The notes: a model not told the origin generated them from the sequence alone. A DNA stretch of 64,000 nucleotides from Ctenosaura bakeri (GCA_948474755.1 CAOLHI010001313.1:1-64000), one strand, 5' to 3'. Shown: positions 1 through 12,500, numbered from the stretch's first letter. A program made the numbers and translations.

Positions 1-9
1 TATTCATAG

Positions 10-71
10 ATACGTCTGCTAAATGAATACCAGAGGGAAGTCCCATCTTTTTGGATTCGTCATCCAGAAAA
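10..71 (+). CDS. TBC1D32: TBC1D32 exon 1 of window
   Basis: The acceptor is TAG at 7-9 and the donor is GT at 72-73. It encodes [20 protein letters not shown] and ends in phase 2; the AA at 70-71 joins G633 to give Lys. The reading frame matches the mammalian LLNEYQ...FWIRHPEKY segment. Earlier exons are outside the window. Confidence 0.9.
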
Positions 72-136
72 GTATATTTCCATTCTGCAATTGTTGTCTT
101 TGCTTTTGTCCTACAACTCCTTTATGCTAAATTATC

Positions 137-236
137 AATACTATACTATACTAAACCTAATTTACTAAAGCTATACTAAAAAATACTATACTATGCTATA
201 CTGTACTATATTATACTATACTGTACTATACTATAC
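137..236. repeat. ACTAT pentanucleotide microsatellite
   Basis: Imperfect tandem array of (A)TACT/ACTAT pentamers, interrupted by ATACTAAAAA-type variants. It lies just after exon 1. Confidence 0.8.
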
Positions 237-632
237 ATTGCAGTGTCCTAAATATTTGTCTTTTAATTCAGTGAACTTTTTTTGTTCTGGTTTCAGTGTA
301 AACTGTCATGAGCCTATATAAGGCTCAGGTAAATGTAATCTAATAGAAATAAGATCCATAATGAATTCCACAATGTATTCACCCTTTTCCCAATTAGGAT
401 ATTCACAATATTATTTTCTGTATGTTGTAAATTTCATAGTAATCTTTTAAAAGTGACTTCCACTTAGTCAAATATAAGAAAAAGCACATTTATTTTTTGA
501 ATTTACATTTAGTGGTAAACCAGGAAATACTTAAAATGAATTTCAAACCTTTGAATGATAGAAATTTTTTAAATATGAATGACTTCTATACCACCTGTGG
601 TTTTAATAGTCTTTTCTTTATAACTTAATTAG

Positions 633-777
633 GTACATGGAAGAAATCATGGAGAGTACCCTATCACTTCTGTCTGTAAAACATGAGTTAAGCAATGCTA
701 TTTCTCCAAAATCCCTGGATCCAGTATATTTCCTGGCTCTGGTTGATCTCAAAGCTGTGTGGTTTAAAAAATGGATG
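633..777 (+). CDS. TBC1D32: TBC1D32 exon 2 of window
   Basis: The acceptor is AG at 631-632 and the donor is GTAAGA at 778. It encodes the end of the EKY motif, then [16 protein letters not shown] and [13 protein letters not shown], and ends in phase 0. An in-frame ATG at 637 is an internal Met and not a start, because exon 1 joins to it in frame. Confidence 0.95.
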
Positions 778-1059
778 GTAAGACAATGTATATATTTTGT
801 TTTATGCAGCTTGTTTTGTTAGCCCTTCAAGGTTATTTCTTTGCTTTAGTTCCTCAGTAATCCTCTTAGGTCTCCATTTTTACTTAATCTATCAGTGTAA
901 CGCATTTTAGAATCAGGACAAAAATTAAAATTTCTGAGCAGTTACATGAAAGTTTAGTGGTGTTTCATGTATCCTGCAATTATTTTGGTATATTGGAGGG
1001 AAGTGGGAAAAGCAATCACTTGCTTGTGCAACATTATGCAATGGTAACATACTGGAAAA

Positions 1060-1256
1060 GAGCCAAGGTGTAGTGGTTTGGGCATTGGACTATGACCATG
1101 AAAACCAGGGTTCAATTCCCTGCTTGGCTGTAGAAACCCACTGGTTACCTTGCGCACCTCACACACTCCCAGCCCCAGAAAACCCCATGATAGGTTCGTC
1201 TTCGGGTTGCCAAAAGTCAAAAAGTGACTTGAAGGCACACAACAACAAGAAGTAGA
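1060..1256 (+). mobile_element. tRNA-derived SINE with ACA tail
   Basis: The 5' part looks like a tRNA, with an A-box-like TAGTGGTTTGGGC (1071-1083) and a B-box-like GGTTCAATTCC (1109-1119). A SINE body follows, with a CCCCAGAAAACCCC stretch. It ends TGACTTGAAGGCACAC and an ACA-rich tail. It matches the layout of lizard SINEs; the exact family name would need a repeat library. Confidence 0.85.
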
Positions 1257-1316
1257 TTGAATTTCTGCAAAACTTAACAGCTTCCCAATACATGTGGATG
1301 CACATAATACATTTTG

Positions 1317-1521
1317 AGAGCCAGCATGGTGTACTGGTTTGAGCACTGGACGATGACCCTGTAAGACTGGGGTTTGATTCCTTGCTTGGCCGTGGAAACC
1401 CACTGGCTGACTTTGGGTGCATCATACACTCTCAACACCAGAAAACCCCATAATGGTTTTATCTTAGAGTTGCCATAAGGTGGAGATAACATGAAGGTAC
1501 ACAACAACAACAACAACAACT
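1317..1521 (+). mobile_element. tRNA-derived SINE with (ACA)n tail, second copy
   Basis: Same family and orientation as the copy at 1060-1256. It starts GAGCCAGCATGGTGTACTGG, has a B-box-like GGTTTGATTCC and ends in (CAA)n at about 1500-1520. The two copies lie about 60 bp apart and so may be independent insertions. Confidence 0.85.
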
Positions 1522-1579
1522 GGACACTGAAAAGTCCTTGTGACTCTGCAGATAGTTTAAGTAATAGTACCATTGTATT

Positions 1580-2060
1580 CTGCTTCAGTCAGACCTCACA
1601 TGGAATATTATGCCCAGTTTAAGGAGGAGATCAACAGCTTGAATGTGTTGAGAAGAAAGTGACCAAGATGGTAAAGTTCTGGAAACCAAGCACAGTGAGG
1701 AATGGCTGTGGGAACTGATCATTTTTAGTTTGGAGAATGGAAGAAAGGTGACGTGACAGCTGTTTTCAAATATCTGAATGGCTGTCACAGAAAATGGAGC
1801 AAGTTAGTTGTTTGCTGCTTCAGAGAGGTTGAGCCAAACTGTTGAATCTGAATTGCAAGAAAAGTGAGTCTGATTAAAAATTAGGAAATGCTAGTTGTGA
1901 GAGCTTTTGAACAGTGGAATGGATTACCTTGAAAATGATGGACTCTTCCTTGTCAGAGGTTTGTAAACAGTAGTTGAATATCCTTCTATTAGTAATACTT
2001 TAGTTGTGGATCCTAGCATTAGCCAGAAGTTAGATTAGATGACCCTTAGGGTAGTTTTAA
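1580..2060 (+). mobile_element. CR1 LINE 3' fragment, old
   Basis: Reads like the 3' end of CR1 ORF2 (CAGACCTCACATGGAATATT, GTGACCAAGATGGTAAAG, then TTCAAATATCTGAATGGCTG) followed by the usual 3' UTR ending ATGACCCTTAGGG. It is heavily diverged with no open frame. Confidence 0.75.
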
Positions 2061-3291
2061 ACTCTGTTATTTCTATATTGTATAAAAGGAGAAGATTTGG
2101 ATTTTTTTGGTTTGTCATGAGACTTGCTTAGCTCCGTTGCAGCCACATTAGCTCAGTATGTGCTTTCCATTGGTTATATTTATGCTGCTGAAAGACAGAT
2201 TTAGCTGGGAGGTTTGGTACTTTCCTGTTACCAACTCTTTTGTTGCTGTTTTTGTGAGTCTGAATTAATATGCTGTTGTGCTGAAGACAGCCCATAATCA
2301 CCAGTGAAGCTTTAAAGATCAGAAAATCAAGATAGTGGTCTTGAAATGCCAAACAAGCTAGCATTCCATGAGTATTGGCACATAATTAAAAGCACATGAC
2401 ATCCAGGAGCAAGACTGACATAGCACCAAGACCCTCAGAGAGGGCATAGTAACCAATTGCATTGTCTATATAGTGTAATGTTACTTGTTGGACTGACATT
2501 TGATCTTTCTCTAAGAAATGGGTCACTGCACTTACTAAACATGAAGAATGTTCCTTTAGGAAAGTAATAAAGTTCATTTTACTTTTTCTGTACTAGTTAA
2601 CTAGATGCCCTCCAATGGTTTTTGTTTTGAGGTTGGATAGTGCCTACAGAAGGGCAAAATTAGTGAAAATTGTCTTCTACCCTGTTTAGGCAATAGGAAA
2701 TTTCAAATTGCTCCAAAGCTTTTGAAGGGAAGGGAGGAAGCCTTTCCCTCCGTGAGAAAGTTTTCTTTTTTAATATAACCAAACATTTTCAGAACACTAT
2801 AGAGGGTAGGTTGAGTTTTTCTTGTAAGTAACAAGAAATAGAAGTATAAGAAAATAATAGCAAAGATATTTTCCTGAGAATTCAAATGATATTTGGAATG
2901 CTCTTATGCTTTTAAATTAGCAAACTCTGGGTATGACCTAATGTTCCATTGAGTTCATTGACATGATTTTGTCTTCATTGTCATCAGAACACAAGTCTAA
3001 TACCTAAATATTTATGGTTTCATAATCTAAAGTCTCTGTAATGATGCAGTATATTTTAATCTAACTTTCTCAAAAAAAAAATTGACAGTGTTTGTTATTA
3101 AAATGGATTGTCTTTTTGGTGCTACGTTGAAATAGAATAAAGAATAACGATAATACTTCCAGTCTTTATTTATGTTAAACTATTTTAAGTTATCTTATAA
3201 TCATTAAAAATAGAATTGGATAAGTTAAATTATTTTTTGTTCAAAGAAAATAAAGTGTTGATAGTCTCTTGTTTTTGTTTTTTAATTTTAG

Positions 3292-3351
3292 CATGCTTAC
3301 TACAGCAGAACAGTGGTGTTAAGGTTGCTTGAAAAGAAATACAAATCTTTG
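3292..3351 (+). CDS. TBC1D32: TBC1D32 exon 3 of window
   Basis: A 60-nt exon (20 codons, phase 0 to 0) with a pyrimidine-rich acceptor TTTTAG and donor GTAAGT. It encodes HAYYSRTVVLRLLEKKYKSL, which continues FKKWM from the previous exon as expected for TBC1D32. Confidence 0.95.
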
Positions 3352-3531
3352 GTAAGTCTGTGGCTTTCAAGTTCAGGTTTAGGAAGATCTCCTGAAGATA
3401 AGATAGTGATTTTAGAATTTATTTCATTCGTTACAAAATTGTCTTCGGGACATATTTTTTTTTTAGTACTGAGGTTAATAAAGGCTCAGAATTTAAGGTA
3501 ACTTTCTGATCAATACAAGAAAGTATTAGTT

Positions 3532-3945
3532 ATAAGCAACTAAGGCCCTTTTCATATCTTACCTTTTCTCGATGTGTGCATGCGGGGATCACATGAGGAG
3601 CCTCTTGCAAGAGGCAGTCACATCCCCTCTGCTTCCCCTCTGCACTAACTCCGTGCTGGCTGGAAGGAAGTGTGAGGGCTCCACCTCTTCCTTCCGCAGT
3701 GCAACTGGGTACCTTCCCAGGCTGCGCTGGGGGAGGAAGGTAAATGCATATGGGGCCCAGGAGCGACATGTGATCGCGCATCATTTTCGACAAGAAGCTG
3801 GAAATGATATATTATGCGATCACCGCCTACTGGCCTCGGCAGCATCATGCGATTGCGAGGACGTCATGTGAAACGGTCCTTGCAATCGCGTGATTCTCCA
3901 GAGGCCATTTCACATGAGAGATATTGTGCAAAAGGACCTAAGATG
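3532..3945. mobile_element. GC-rich MITE-like element with terminal inverted repeats
   Basis: The left end CTAAGGCCCTTTTCATATC and the right end, read in reverse (CTTAGGTCCTTTTGCACA), form imperfect terminal inverted repeats. The inside is GC-rich compared with its surroundings and has nested inverted repeats around GATCGCGCATCATTTT and ATGCGATCAC. I infer a non-autonomous DNA transposon. I could not fix a target-site duplication. Confidence 0.55.
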
Positions 3946-4228
3946 GATCTAAGGTTATTTTATACATAATAGACTTTAATACCAATCTGCCCATTTAGGA
4001 GGCTTTCACTTTCTAAATATATTCTGTGGAGAACAACTGTATATTTCATTTTACTGCTTGTGTACATTTCTCTCAATACAGATTTTACATTAAAGAGACA
4101 AAGCTGGTTTAGATTCCAATTTGCTGAAGAGATGAGTGAAGTTAAGCTTATTTCTTTATTCTAAAAGGTATCTACGGGGCCAGATATTTGCTTTGAAGTT
4201 TGATATGGTTTGACATTTTATTCTTCAG

Positions 4229-4328
4229 ATTATTGCTTCTGTTGAGCAATGTGCTTCGTACTTGGAAGTTTGTGAATCAAAAGTTGATGGAACAGGCAGG
4301 GTTAATTCCTTCTCCATTTCTCATAATG
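4229..4328 (+). CDS. TBC1D32: TBC1D32 exon 4 of window
   Basis: The acceptor is CAG at 4226-4228 and the donor is GTACGT. It starts IIASVEQCASYLEVCESK and ends in phase 1. The second half (VDGTGRVNSFSISHN) is less like the mammalian protein, which is variable here. Confidence 0.88.
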
Positions 4329-4914
4329 GTACGTGGCATTTCTATATTTCTTTGAAAACTCCCATTATTGTTGACATATAAATAGAATTATTCGCCTAGG
4401 CTTACTTAAATAGAAAAAAGGTGGACCTGAAAGAGAATGCAGCACTAGTCATCATGAAGCTAGTCAGCAATTTTGATTGGCTGGTGCAGATGTGGTATTT
4501 CTGAGAGCCAGTGAAGATGTGCCAGTCACCAGAAATGCTTGTATCAGCCAGAGGTGAAGTATACATATCTGTCTCAACATATCTCATAGTATAAATGCCC
4601 CTTTCCCGTTGGCCAAAGACATGATCATACATCTCATTCTTTGAAACATTCCATTTTTTAATTGATTATTTTTAGTGAAATATCTAGCAGTGTAGTGGCA
4701 AGGGCTGTTACAACAAATTCTAAATCCCCTTTCAGATTGTCTGTGTTTGTGGATTTTTAAAAAACAATTTTATTAAGAGTTGCATTAAGGTACTAACTTC
4801 AGTTTAATATAAAAATATTATTGTTGCTATTATAGGAGTAATTGTTGAGACTGTAATGTACAGAGGCTTAACAAGAAAAAATCTTTTCTTACATGAGTTG
4901 TTTTGTCTTTTAAG

Positions 4915-5052
4915 GTAAAAAGCAGAAGAATTTCTACACTGGAAAAGAATTGCAGTATATTTATTTTGTACATTCCCTGAGCCTGTTAGGCAGATTGTTG
5001 ATATATAAACAAGGCAGAAAACTGTTTCCTATTCAGCTGAAAAACAGAAAAG
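4915..5052 (+). CDS. TBC1D32: TBC1D32 exon 5 of window
   Basis: The acceptor is AAG at 4912-4914 and the donor is GTAAAG at 5053. It encodes [20 protein letters not shown] and then [20 protein letters not shown], a strongly conserved part of TBC1D32. It ends in phase 1 after NRK. The next exon I can find starts only at 9383 (see findings). Confidence 0.93.
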
Positions 5053-5555
5053 GTAAAGACACATTGAAGAAGATGATGATAAAAAATAATTCAAAAGATA
5101 ACCATTCATTTTATATTAGGGCTGATTTTATAAAATTTTACTTCTATTCCTCACATACCTTTCAGAAAAATCAGTGTAGAGGGAGGATTAGTAGTGGAGG
5201 ACTAACAAGGCTATAGTTGTCCACAGGAATGGAAAACAGGATGGACAGTTTGTGGGGACACTTACTAGAGAACCTGGTTGCTTCAGTGCTTTAACTACTT
5301 ATGCACTGTCACTGCTATTTTGCATAGGACTGAGATGATATCCCATCCTTTCATGAGAAAAAAAAGATAATTGTTTGTCACAAATCTATGTCAACTGGAG
5401 TCCAGCACTATCTAGAGGGCCACAGATTGCTCCCTGATTTAAACTATAATTTTTGGAATAGGGCAGGTTCCTTACATAATTTATGACTGGGCGGTTAATA
5501 AACCATATGCTGTCACAATCAGGAGTCTTCGCCTCCAATCCAGGAAGAAAAAAGA

Positions 5556-5800
5556 TAAAATGAGGATTTCGTTATTGATGTAAATGGCATACGGTGCCCT
5601 CCTCTCATGTACCCTCCTCAGGCATGAATATGAGGTTGCATGAAGCATTGCATCCCATTATAGTCAATGGATGCAGCAGGTGCATGCCCATGCTGCTGCG
5701 GGCACACACACTTTGCATCTATAATGGGACACAGCACTTTTTTTGTTCTATTTGGCAGTTCCTGAAATAGAACCCCGCATATACGGCAGACACACTGTAT
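5556..5800. repeat. Unassigned inverted-repeat-containing segment
   Basis: GC-richer block in which TGCATCCCATTATAG (about 5648) is inverted at about 5716 (CTATAATGGGACAC). It may be a MITE. It directly precedes the L1 remnant. Confidence 0.35.
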
Positions 5801-5814
5801 TTAGCGAAAGATGT

Positions 5815-7370
5815 TTTATTAAAGGTCAGTGCTAAAGAAATAAATCAAGAATTCCACAACTTTTATGAACCCTTTTATTACTCACAAACTAAACAAACCA
5901 GAAATTTAGAGAAAATTTTAGATTAGTTACTACTTAAAGTTGTTTCTGAAAATCACAAAAGGCAGCTAAATAGCACAATAATAGACCAAGAAATTAAAAT
6001 AGTTGTCCAAAAATTAAAACCTATGAAAATCTACAGGACTAAATGGATATACAGGAGAATTCTGTACATCTTTAAGTGATACTATAGTTCCATATCAAGT
6101 AAGGCTGTATAATGATATTTTGATCAGAGAGTGTATTGAAAAGAATATAAACTAGAAGGAGATAATCAAACTGTATTTCCCAATTATTTTGTTAAATTGG
6201 GATTATAAAATTATAACAGCAGTCTAGCAAACAGAACCAGTTCATTTGCAGTTATATACAATTAGACTGAGTTGACTGTATGCTGGGTAGAGCATTGTCT
6301 GAAGCCATACATTGTACATTAAATGTTATACATAGTGCTAACTTTTTAAAAAGTCAGTATCATCAATATCTTTAGATATTTTAAAGGCCTTTGACAGACT
6401 AGAATGGTCCTACTTACTTGCTTTCTTAAGAAAATTAAATTTTGGACAATATTTTGTCATCTTACCAGGAAGATGTTATACAGGATCTATATATGTATGT
6501 ATTAGCACCCTCACTTTCTCCTTTTACAGCTTTTACGGCTTTAGAAATTTTTTATTTAGAGGATAGAGCAGTACAGTTTAAACAACACAGGGCTCAAGGG
6601 ATTTTAAAAGATCTTTTGTAGAAGGGTAAATCAATAGCTAGAGAACAATTAAAGCTGAAAATACATGATGTTGCAACAAATTGGCTGCTTATAGAAAAAG
6701 AAATTACAGAGATGGAATGGGCTAAAATATATTCTTTAGTTCTGTCAAATGCAATGTCCACAAATGTAAAAGAATCCTAATTAAAAATTGTATTTCGGTG
6801 GCATTATGTCCCAACAAGAATTTGTTCGAATATGACTATAATATATTGGCTATTCTGTGTCCTGTGTGGGTTTCATGGGGAAAAAGTCAAGCAGTTTTGA
6901 ATGGCTGTGATTAATTTCATTATGTGGATGATAGGAATGAAAGTTTTTATTTCTTTTGAAAAGCTGTTAATATTTTCAGTCTTCACAAAGAATAATGGAC
7001 ATTTGAAAAATAAAGAGGTTATAAATAGATTACTGATGGCAATGAGACAAGAAATTGCACAGTGCTGGAAACCCACAAAAGATTTACGTGTTAATAAATA
7101 GTTAAATTGAGTTTAGCACATTGCCTTAATTAGAAAGTTAACATCTACTGTTAAATCAATAAGAGCAAATAGGAGGGATGATAAATTTTGGAAAATGTGG
7201 TATCCATTTATTCAGCATGTGTATGGAACCGTAGAAATAAAGGACTACCAAGTCAAGTCACTCATTTTTGGTAAGATATTTTTTGAAATAAATAATACAG
7301 TTATAATGAGAAAAAGTTACAGAAGAAATATATTTGGAAAAGTAGAGGACTGGTAAACTATAATCAGTGG
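5815..7370 (+). mobile_element. Degenerate L1-type LINE (ORF2 remnant)
   Basis: Frameshifted translation gives the end of the ORF2 linker (EFHNFYE, SQTKQTRNLE). An RT block follows at 6370-6460 with the AFDRLEWSYLLAFLRKLNFG motif typical of L1. C-terminal pieces appear at 6780-6830 (RWHYVPTRI) and 7020-7080. The catalytic FADD region and much of the palm domain are missing, so it has a large internal deletion and is dead. Confidence 0.7.
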
Positions 7371-7389
7371 TATACTGCATATAGATATA

Positions 7390-7598
7390 GGCCATTTCTG
7401 CCCTATGCTGCTATAATGCTATTATTCCACTTTCAACTTTCAACATCCTGTGGCATTCTGGGTTTGTAGTTTACTGTGACCAAAGAGCTCTCTGGCTGAG
7501 AATTCTAAATGCCCCTCTCTAAACTACAAATCCCAGGATTCCATAGGATATTGGAAGTGGAATAATAGCATTATAACAGAATAGTGTGGAAATGGTCC
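7390..7598. mobile_element. Palindromic hAT-like MITE, copy 1
   Basis: The two halves are near-perfect inverted repeats: ATTATTCCACTTTCAAC near the left against GGAAGTGGAATAATAG near the right, and GGGTTTGTAGTTTA against AAACTACAAATCCCAG. The termini GGCCATTTCTG and AAATGGTCC form TIRs. The same element occurs at 58579-58777, 60323-60524 and partly at 60145-60220. Confidence 0.8.
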
Positions 7599-9382
7599 AG
7601 AGAAGCAATACCACAATGTTTTTTGTTTTGTTATGCTTTTTCTTTTTTGTTTTTACCATTGTAGTTTGTTTTGTTTTGCCTTTTTTTGGTTTGAAATGTA
7701 ACATTTATTGCTTGTCAGATTAGTGCAAAATGAAAGAAAAATTAATTTTAAAAAAGTGAAAACTTTTTTTTTAATAGAAAGGAATCTTTACCTCCTGTCC
7801 TTTGAAATAGGACAAGCAATAAAATATCCTTGTTATAATTTTCAAAGGTGGACTGATCTGTTTAATAGCTAATATTATGCGCATGTGAGAACAAAGAATT
7901 TTATACTTGTGGAGTAGACCATGATCCTATTGCAGAACTTTCTTTAAACAGGTTGGCATGTTGGTCAGATATTCTAGCATTTGAGTGGGGCCAACCTTCA
8001 GGCTGGACAGAAGAACTAAAATTAATTCCAGATTTCAATTTCATATACTGATTAAGGAAAGAAACAGTAAGAAGATCAGAAATAAACGATTTTTAAAAAA
8101 AGATTGTGTTGGTTCAGAGACACTTAGAGGGATGGGAAAGGTTGGATTCATCATACTATTTCCTCAATCTGGGTGCAATAAAATGTTGGTAATTTAAAAC
8201 ATCAGATGTCCCTGTGGGAGAAAGTATAGAGGGCATATGTGAAGTTGAGGCTTGCTTTTGCTCATTCGTGTAGTACCATATAGCGTGTTTGAAATAAATA
8301 GGTTTGTGGCTATGAGGATGTGCAGTTTGAAGATTCTCAAGTTCTTCATTGTCTTCCATGGCATACAAACAGAAACAAACAAAACCCTTAGGCTAACTTA
8401 TTTGCTCCACTGAAAACATTAACCTGACAAAATCTTTTTGACAGTGCCAGAATAACTCTATACTACTCCACTCTACACTAATAATTACTTAATTGTGATT
8501 AAAATAATGATTTCAGTTTGTGAAACTAGGAAGTGGGAAAGAAGTTGCATCAGTTATTCCTAAATACAAGCATCCCTAATTTTTCCGAGGATTCATTTTT
8601 GACATTCTGGTCTTTTAACTTTTGTAAATTATAGAGATATACCATTCTTTTGACACAGAGTCCGTTCTTTCATCAGTTCTTCTCCCCTTCCCTTCTTCGT
8701 GTAGGAAACACAAGGGGATTATAGAGGCTGTCTTGGAACCACACATGCAAATGGTGCTTGCAGCCTCTGTCATTGAGTTTCGTGACTTTTTTTCCACTCT
8801 CGAACTGTGTACTTGTGTTGCTTGCAAAACGAACTGAGGCGAGAAGGTGTTAAGCCAACAGAGAAACTTTGGAAGCAGCACACACAGTCCAAAGTGAACT
8901 GAGAGGGGGAAAAAAGGCACCAGACTAACTGAGAGACTTTATTAAAGTACAAGTAGACTATATTAAAATATAAGTGGCATGCATTTTCAAGATGTTTTCC
9001 TCGTTCTGATTTTCATAGATCTTATGTCTCTGACGGACCTTGTCATACTGTTTACTCGTCTTATCTGTTGTTCTCCAAATTGCCCAAAGACTCTTACTGT
9101 GCATACAGGTAACATGCTTTATATTTTCTCTATTATTCATTGCTCTGTGAACACATGATTCTCCCCTTTCATGATTATTCATTTGCTCTTTGTCAGTACA
9201 CAGTTAGATAATTACGTGTATAATATGAAGATAGAATGGCTCTTGACATCTGGCTTGGATTTAAGATAAAGGTTGATACGGCAAAATATAACTTTAGTTC
9301 TTTTGTTTTCCTTTGTCTTGACTGCATCCATCATACAGTTGTTTGCTGCTTTTTTTTAAAGTGTTTTGTTTTGTTTTGTCAG

Positions 9383-9525
9383 GCAATTATTCTCCAGCTG
9401 GCCTCATTACTGATGTTCTAAGAATTCTTTGTGATCGCAAAGAATGTGCAACTGAATGTTTGTATACTAGTACAGTGATAGATGCACTTCTTCAACCAAT
9501 ACATTATTTATTGACTGGAACAGAG
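9383..9525 (+). CDS. TBC1D32: TBC1D32 exon 6 of window
   Basis: The acceptor is CAG after a T-rich tract and the donor is GTTTGT. It encodes [20 protein letters not shown] and then [20 protein letters not shown], and ends in phase 0. The exon starts with the last two bases of a codon, so it needs an upstream exon ending in phase 1, as exon 5 does. Confidence 0.95.
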
Positions 9526-12500
9526 GTTTGTTGCATTTCCTTCAAGTAAAGTGAGATAAAATGTAATGTAGAAAAGTATGTTGCAATTATCTTTTTTCAG
9601 CTGGGTAGCTGATTTCCTTGCATATGGCTTGTACTGTAAAGCACTGATTGACAGGATGTGCATTTGAATTTGCAGCATAGGACAGGTGGAAACATTGGCT
9701 TCCATTCCCGTACACATGGGAATTGCATGTGCTTGAGATGGTTTTGTTTAGTCTGGCTCTATAGTCATGCCTGATCTGTCTTCATAGTGCCTAGTGCGCT
9801 AAGGGATGAGGACACTGATTCAGAGCATAACAGTATAATAGCTACTCAGCAGTAAGACCCACTGAATTCAATGGGGCTTATTCATAAGCAAGTGATTATG
9901 AGACTGGGAACAGCTTATTTTTCCCTTTGTGGATCAAGGTAGTATTGGCAAGCTGCTCACTGAGAAGAGCCTTGCAGGCATCCTGTTATGTGTGTGCATA
10001 AATGCATGCTCTAATGTCTTGGAAGGCTGATGGTGAACTCATCATATATAGAGGGGAAACCTGGGAAAACAAAATGCAGCAGTTGTGAGATGCATAGGCG
10101 ATGAGCATTTGGTATGTATTCAACCTAAGGAACAGAAATATAATTCCTACTAACCACCATTAAAAATGCTACCTTATAATTGATACTGTGTTTGAGAACC
10201 ATCAGTCAGGCAATAGGCGTGCAAGTAAGAATTACATATATGTTCATGATTTCAGTTGGCCCTTGTTCTTGCTTCTTCTACCTATCTTGTAACGGTTCTC
10301 ATTGTTCCCATTAGAAATAGTCCCTTTTGTAGCTGTATCTTCAGTGGCTTGACTGCAGCTCTAGCATTTTGCTGGCTTCTTGCTGATGTAATCTTGAAGT
10401 TGCTTCACTGAAAACACTAGCGGAGCCCATGCTTAATAGAACCTGGGGCTGAAGGACCTTTTTAGGCCACTGTCCCAAAGTGTCATGTAATTAGTTGCAA
10501 AGACTCAGTCATTGTGAAGAAGAGCCAGTTAGTCTAACCACTTTGCTAGCCACTTGTTTCTGATCATCAGCATCCCTTTTATTCCCTAATTGTTTGGTTC
10601 TGATCACCAGAATCCCTTTCACTGTTAGAGGGGAGACCTTCATAGTTCATATTTCGGAGGTTTCCTTTTCCATTGTAGCCATCATCATTCACCATGTTTT
10701 CTCCTCCCCAACTTTGTCTTAAGAATGTCAATATCCCAGGAAAGGTATATTTCATGCTTTATTCCATTTTCTTGAGTCTGTTTTTCTACAAATGAGAGGC
10801 TTGACTTTCCCCATTACCCTATTTCTCAGTTTTTGTTCCTGTAGGTCTTTAGTTCTACCTTCTAGAAAGCCCAGTTACTTTCATGTAATCTTTCCCTGGT
10901 TGATGTGTGGAAAGGATTGTAGCTAGATGCCCGTGTGTGTGGTGTGTGTGTGAAATCTCCCAGGCTTACTATCACAGCTCTTCTAGAAGGTTTTCATGAA
11001 CTGAATGTTTAGGTTTATAGTAGAAAAGTTAGAATAGCAAGTTTCGAAGTTTCAAAGATTGGGATAATCACAGTGTTTCAAGAAATAATATGTTGGCCCT
11101 TGGCTTAGCTGCTGATGTCTTTTGTTTGTGACTGTGCACAGCAAACAGCCTGAGTTTACAGAATTTTTTACATAAAGACTTTATCATCTTTTCCCCTCAT
11201 CTTCACCTCACCTTATTTGAAAAACCCTAGAACTTCAGTTGGCTTAATATAGATCTCACATTTGCATCAGTTTATCTGTTGCCTATGGGTTAATATTACT
11301 TCTCCTTTCGAGTTCATATAGTTGTAATTCCTTAAGTATATTCCTTAAACACATGCACCTCAGAATGTGATTGGGGTAGGACAAATGTGGCTATGGACAT
11401 GTGTCCCTATCCCCTTCTTTGCATTCCTCTTATCCTCTTCATGGCCCTAGTACTGGAAGGTTTTTAAAATTTGGGAGAGGAGTCAAAAATCCATTTAATT
11501 GGCTTCAAATTCTAACAGAACTTGATGACTTGCTTTTAACACCTTTCTACCTCTCCCCTCAAAAAATCCCAGCAAAATTGTCCCTAGACTGTCTGAACAG
11601 CCTGAAACTAGAAGTGACTTCCAGTCATTTCAAGTTTACATTTGGCTGAAAATGTACTGCTGTGGCCTGTGCATTTGCACACATACCAGAACATCTGTAT
11701 AATTAATTGGCTCCTAACCCTGCTACAGTTGTCTGTCCCTTGTGTTTTTCCATGTTCAGAGATGAAGGTCATTAACAGTTTTGCCTATAATTGTGCAGTG
11801 TCCTTCCAGGAAAGAAAAGAAGAATCACACACACACAAATGTGGAACTGGGATTAACCTTTTCATGAACCTCTTGTAAACAAGAATTTGCAATCATGCAC
11901 AGTGATCTAAACAGCCCAAACTTTTTAAAAGTTGTACAATGCAAAGTAAAATAGAACACAATTTTTGCTGATTCCCTTTCCATTTTCAGCCTCCGGTGCC
12001 ATCCCTAACACTGTTGCAGAAAGTTCCTCAACATGCTGAAACAGATTTGAGGAAGTACAAGAGGTTGACAAATGGGATATGCAAAACTTTCTACCTCACA
12101 CAGGAGTCTCTAGTATATTGAATTTCTGCTTTGAGAAACTCCAGTACAAACCCATTGTGTTTTTAACGTTACTTCTTTCAATAAGGAATTTGTAAGAAAT
12201 AATGTTAAAAATTGCATTTGTGATTATGAGGAAGATGAAAGAGTAAATTTTAGGAAATATTCTGAATTAAAATAAAATTGACTTACATAGCAGCATTTGA
12301 GGAAGAGGAATTGGGATTTGACCCTAAAGTCTTGTCTGTTTCATTTTTTGTTTTATGATTACAATTTTTTTTAATATTCTCAGAGGTTTTAGATTTTTCT
12401 GTTATGTTTTTCTTCAGTGAATATATACATAAACCTTGAAACTAGATTTAAGTATATGATGTAGATTACATTTAGCAGGACATTATGCCTGTTCAGGAAG

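Larger units (their letters stand above)
778..3291 (+). other. TBC1D32: Intron 2: two SINEs and a CR1 fragment; rest unassigned
   Basis: Intron between exons 2 and 3. The two tRNA-derived SINEs and the CR1 3' fragment are listed separately. In 2060-3290 I see only AT-rich sequence with no recognisable feature. Confidence 0.8.
5053..9382 (+). other. TBC1D32: Intron 5: L1, palindromic repeats, an expected exon not seen
   Basis: This 4.3-kb intron contains an unassigned repeat (5556-5800), an L1 remnant and a hAT-like MITE. The rest (5053-5550, 7600-9380) is AT-rich sequence without recognisable features. No reading frame here matches the leucine-rich segment expected from mammalian TBC1D32. 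Confidence 0.7.

Noticed and set aside
637..822. A start codon at 637 for a 61-residue protein
   Set aside because: The frame is continuous with upstream exon 10-71 across a splice junction. The ATG is an internal Met of TBC1D32, and codons after 777 are intron.
1060..1130. A tRNA gene, suggested by A-box and B-box matches
   Set aside because: It is the tRNA-derived head of a SINE followed by a SINE body and ACA tail. It lacks a proper cloverleaf, and the same unit recurs elsewhere in the window.
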